Made by a program: the position numbers and the translations under genes. A stretch of DNA of 32,543 bases, taken from contig PWWI01000247.1 in the NCBI GenBank assembly GCA_003561535.1, positions 1-32,543 on the forward strand, written 5' to 3'. Of the stretch, positions 32,339 through 32,543 are shown piece after piece. Under the pieces are notes generated by a model. That model ran no database searches and had not been told where the DNA came from. It was given only the letters and a program-made list of their open reading frames with translations. Every line of letters starts with the position of its first letter. Position 1 is the stretch's first letter. The stretch comes from Nitriliruptoraceae bacterium (GTDB taxonomy: Bacteria; Actinomycetota; Nitriliruptoria; Nitriliruptorales; Nitriliruptoraceae).

Positions 32339-32543
32339 GTGGACAAACGCCCCCTGATCGCCAGCATCACCGTCGTGCTGCTCGTCGTGGTGTCCGCTGG
32401 CGTCTACCTCGGTCTCGGGGCGCGACCGAACCTCGGTCTGGACCTCCAGGGTGGGATCAGCGCGATCTACACCCCCCGGCTGCCCCCCGGCGCCGAGGAG
32501 CCCGAGGACCTCGAGGAGATCATCGACGAGACGATCGAGGTCA
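32339..32543 (+). CDS. secD: Protein translocase subunit SecD (5' part, truncated by window end)
   Basis: SecD with SecF forms the proton-driven motor that pulls exported proteins across the membrane. Only the first 68 codons are present: a first membrane helix (LIASITVVLLVVVSAGVYLGLG) and then the diagnostic PNLGLDLQGGISAIYTP, right after the helix as in all SecD proteins. The start is GTG 32339 with GAGGAA 9 nt upstream. The ORF track omits it because it runs off the edge. Operon order yajC - HD - secD supports the call. Confidence 0.92.
   Translation, partial: MDKRPLIASITVVLLVVVSAGVYLGLGARPNLGLDLQGGISAIYTPRLPPGAEEPEDLEEIIDETIEV

Overview
The window reads as chromosomal DNA of a very GC-rich actinobacterium. 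GTG starts are common, codon third positions are almost all G or C, and F420-type LLM oxidoreductases, a SURF1 protein and the yebC-ruvCAB-yajC-secD order all fit Actinomycetota. A deep-branching, salt-adapted lineage such as Nitriliruptoria or Euzebyales is a guess from memory of gene content, not a result. No rRNA, tRNA, insertion sequence, phage gene or CRISPR array was recognised. Almost every stretch is coding.

Layout. 1-3072 (minus): SURF1, then a GlpA-like FAD oxidoreductase with a BFD-type [2Fe-2S] tail, then a second FAD/NAD oxidoreductase that runs off the left edge. 3214-8000: mostly single genes (acetamidase/formamidase, a small lipoprotein, a GNAT acetyltransferase, an LLM oxidoreductase, a PhzF-like enzyme). 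8204-11882: two genes for the osmolyte N-acetylglutaminylglutamine amide (NAGGN), namely amidotransferase and GNAT/ATP-grasp synthetase. 12102-20488: an eight-gene operon made of a peptide-type ABC importer (lipoprotein SBP, two permeases, two ATPases), an M20 ureido-amidohydrolase, an isochorismatase-fold hydrolase and an RpiR regulator. Six of its seven junctions are stop/start overlaps. 20531-23405 (minus): a rhomboid protease with a zinc-binding N-terminus and a membrane PAS-PAS-GGDEF diguanylate cyclase. 23540-24829: the M42 hydrolase that normally forms the third member of the NAGGN trio, here about 11.7 kb from the other two. 24916-32543: adenosine deaminase, yebC, ruvCAB, a K+/H+-type antiporter, yajC, an HD-domain protein and the start of secD.

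How the parts fit. The NAGGN pair makes a compatible solute. The separated M42 enzyme is a family-specific partner, and a K+/H+ antiporter lies nearby, so an osmoadaptation theme is plausible. The operon between the NAGGN genes looks like an import-and-hydrolysis module for N-carbamoyl/ureido or amide compounds under its own regulator. The ruv operon carries a textbook actinobacterial SOS box (CGAAC-N4-GTTCG) that runs into three 13-bp tandem repeats. The best candidates for something undescribed are the split NAGGN locus with its ureide/peptide operon, the SOS-box/tandem-repeat leader of ruvC, and a 20-bp perfect palindrome over the SURF1 start codon.
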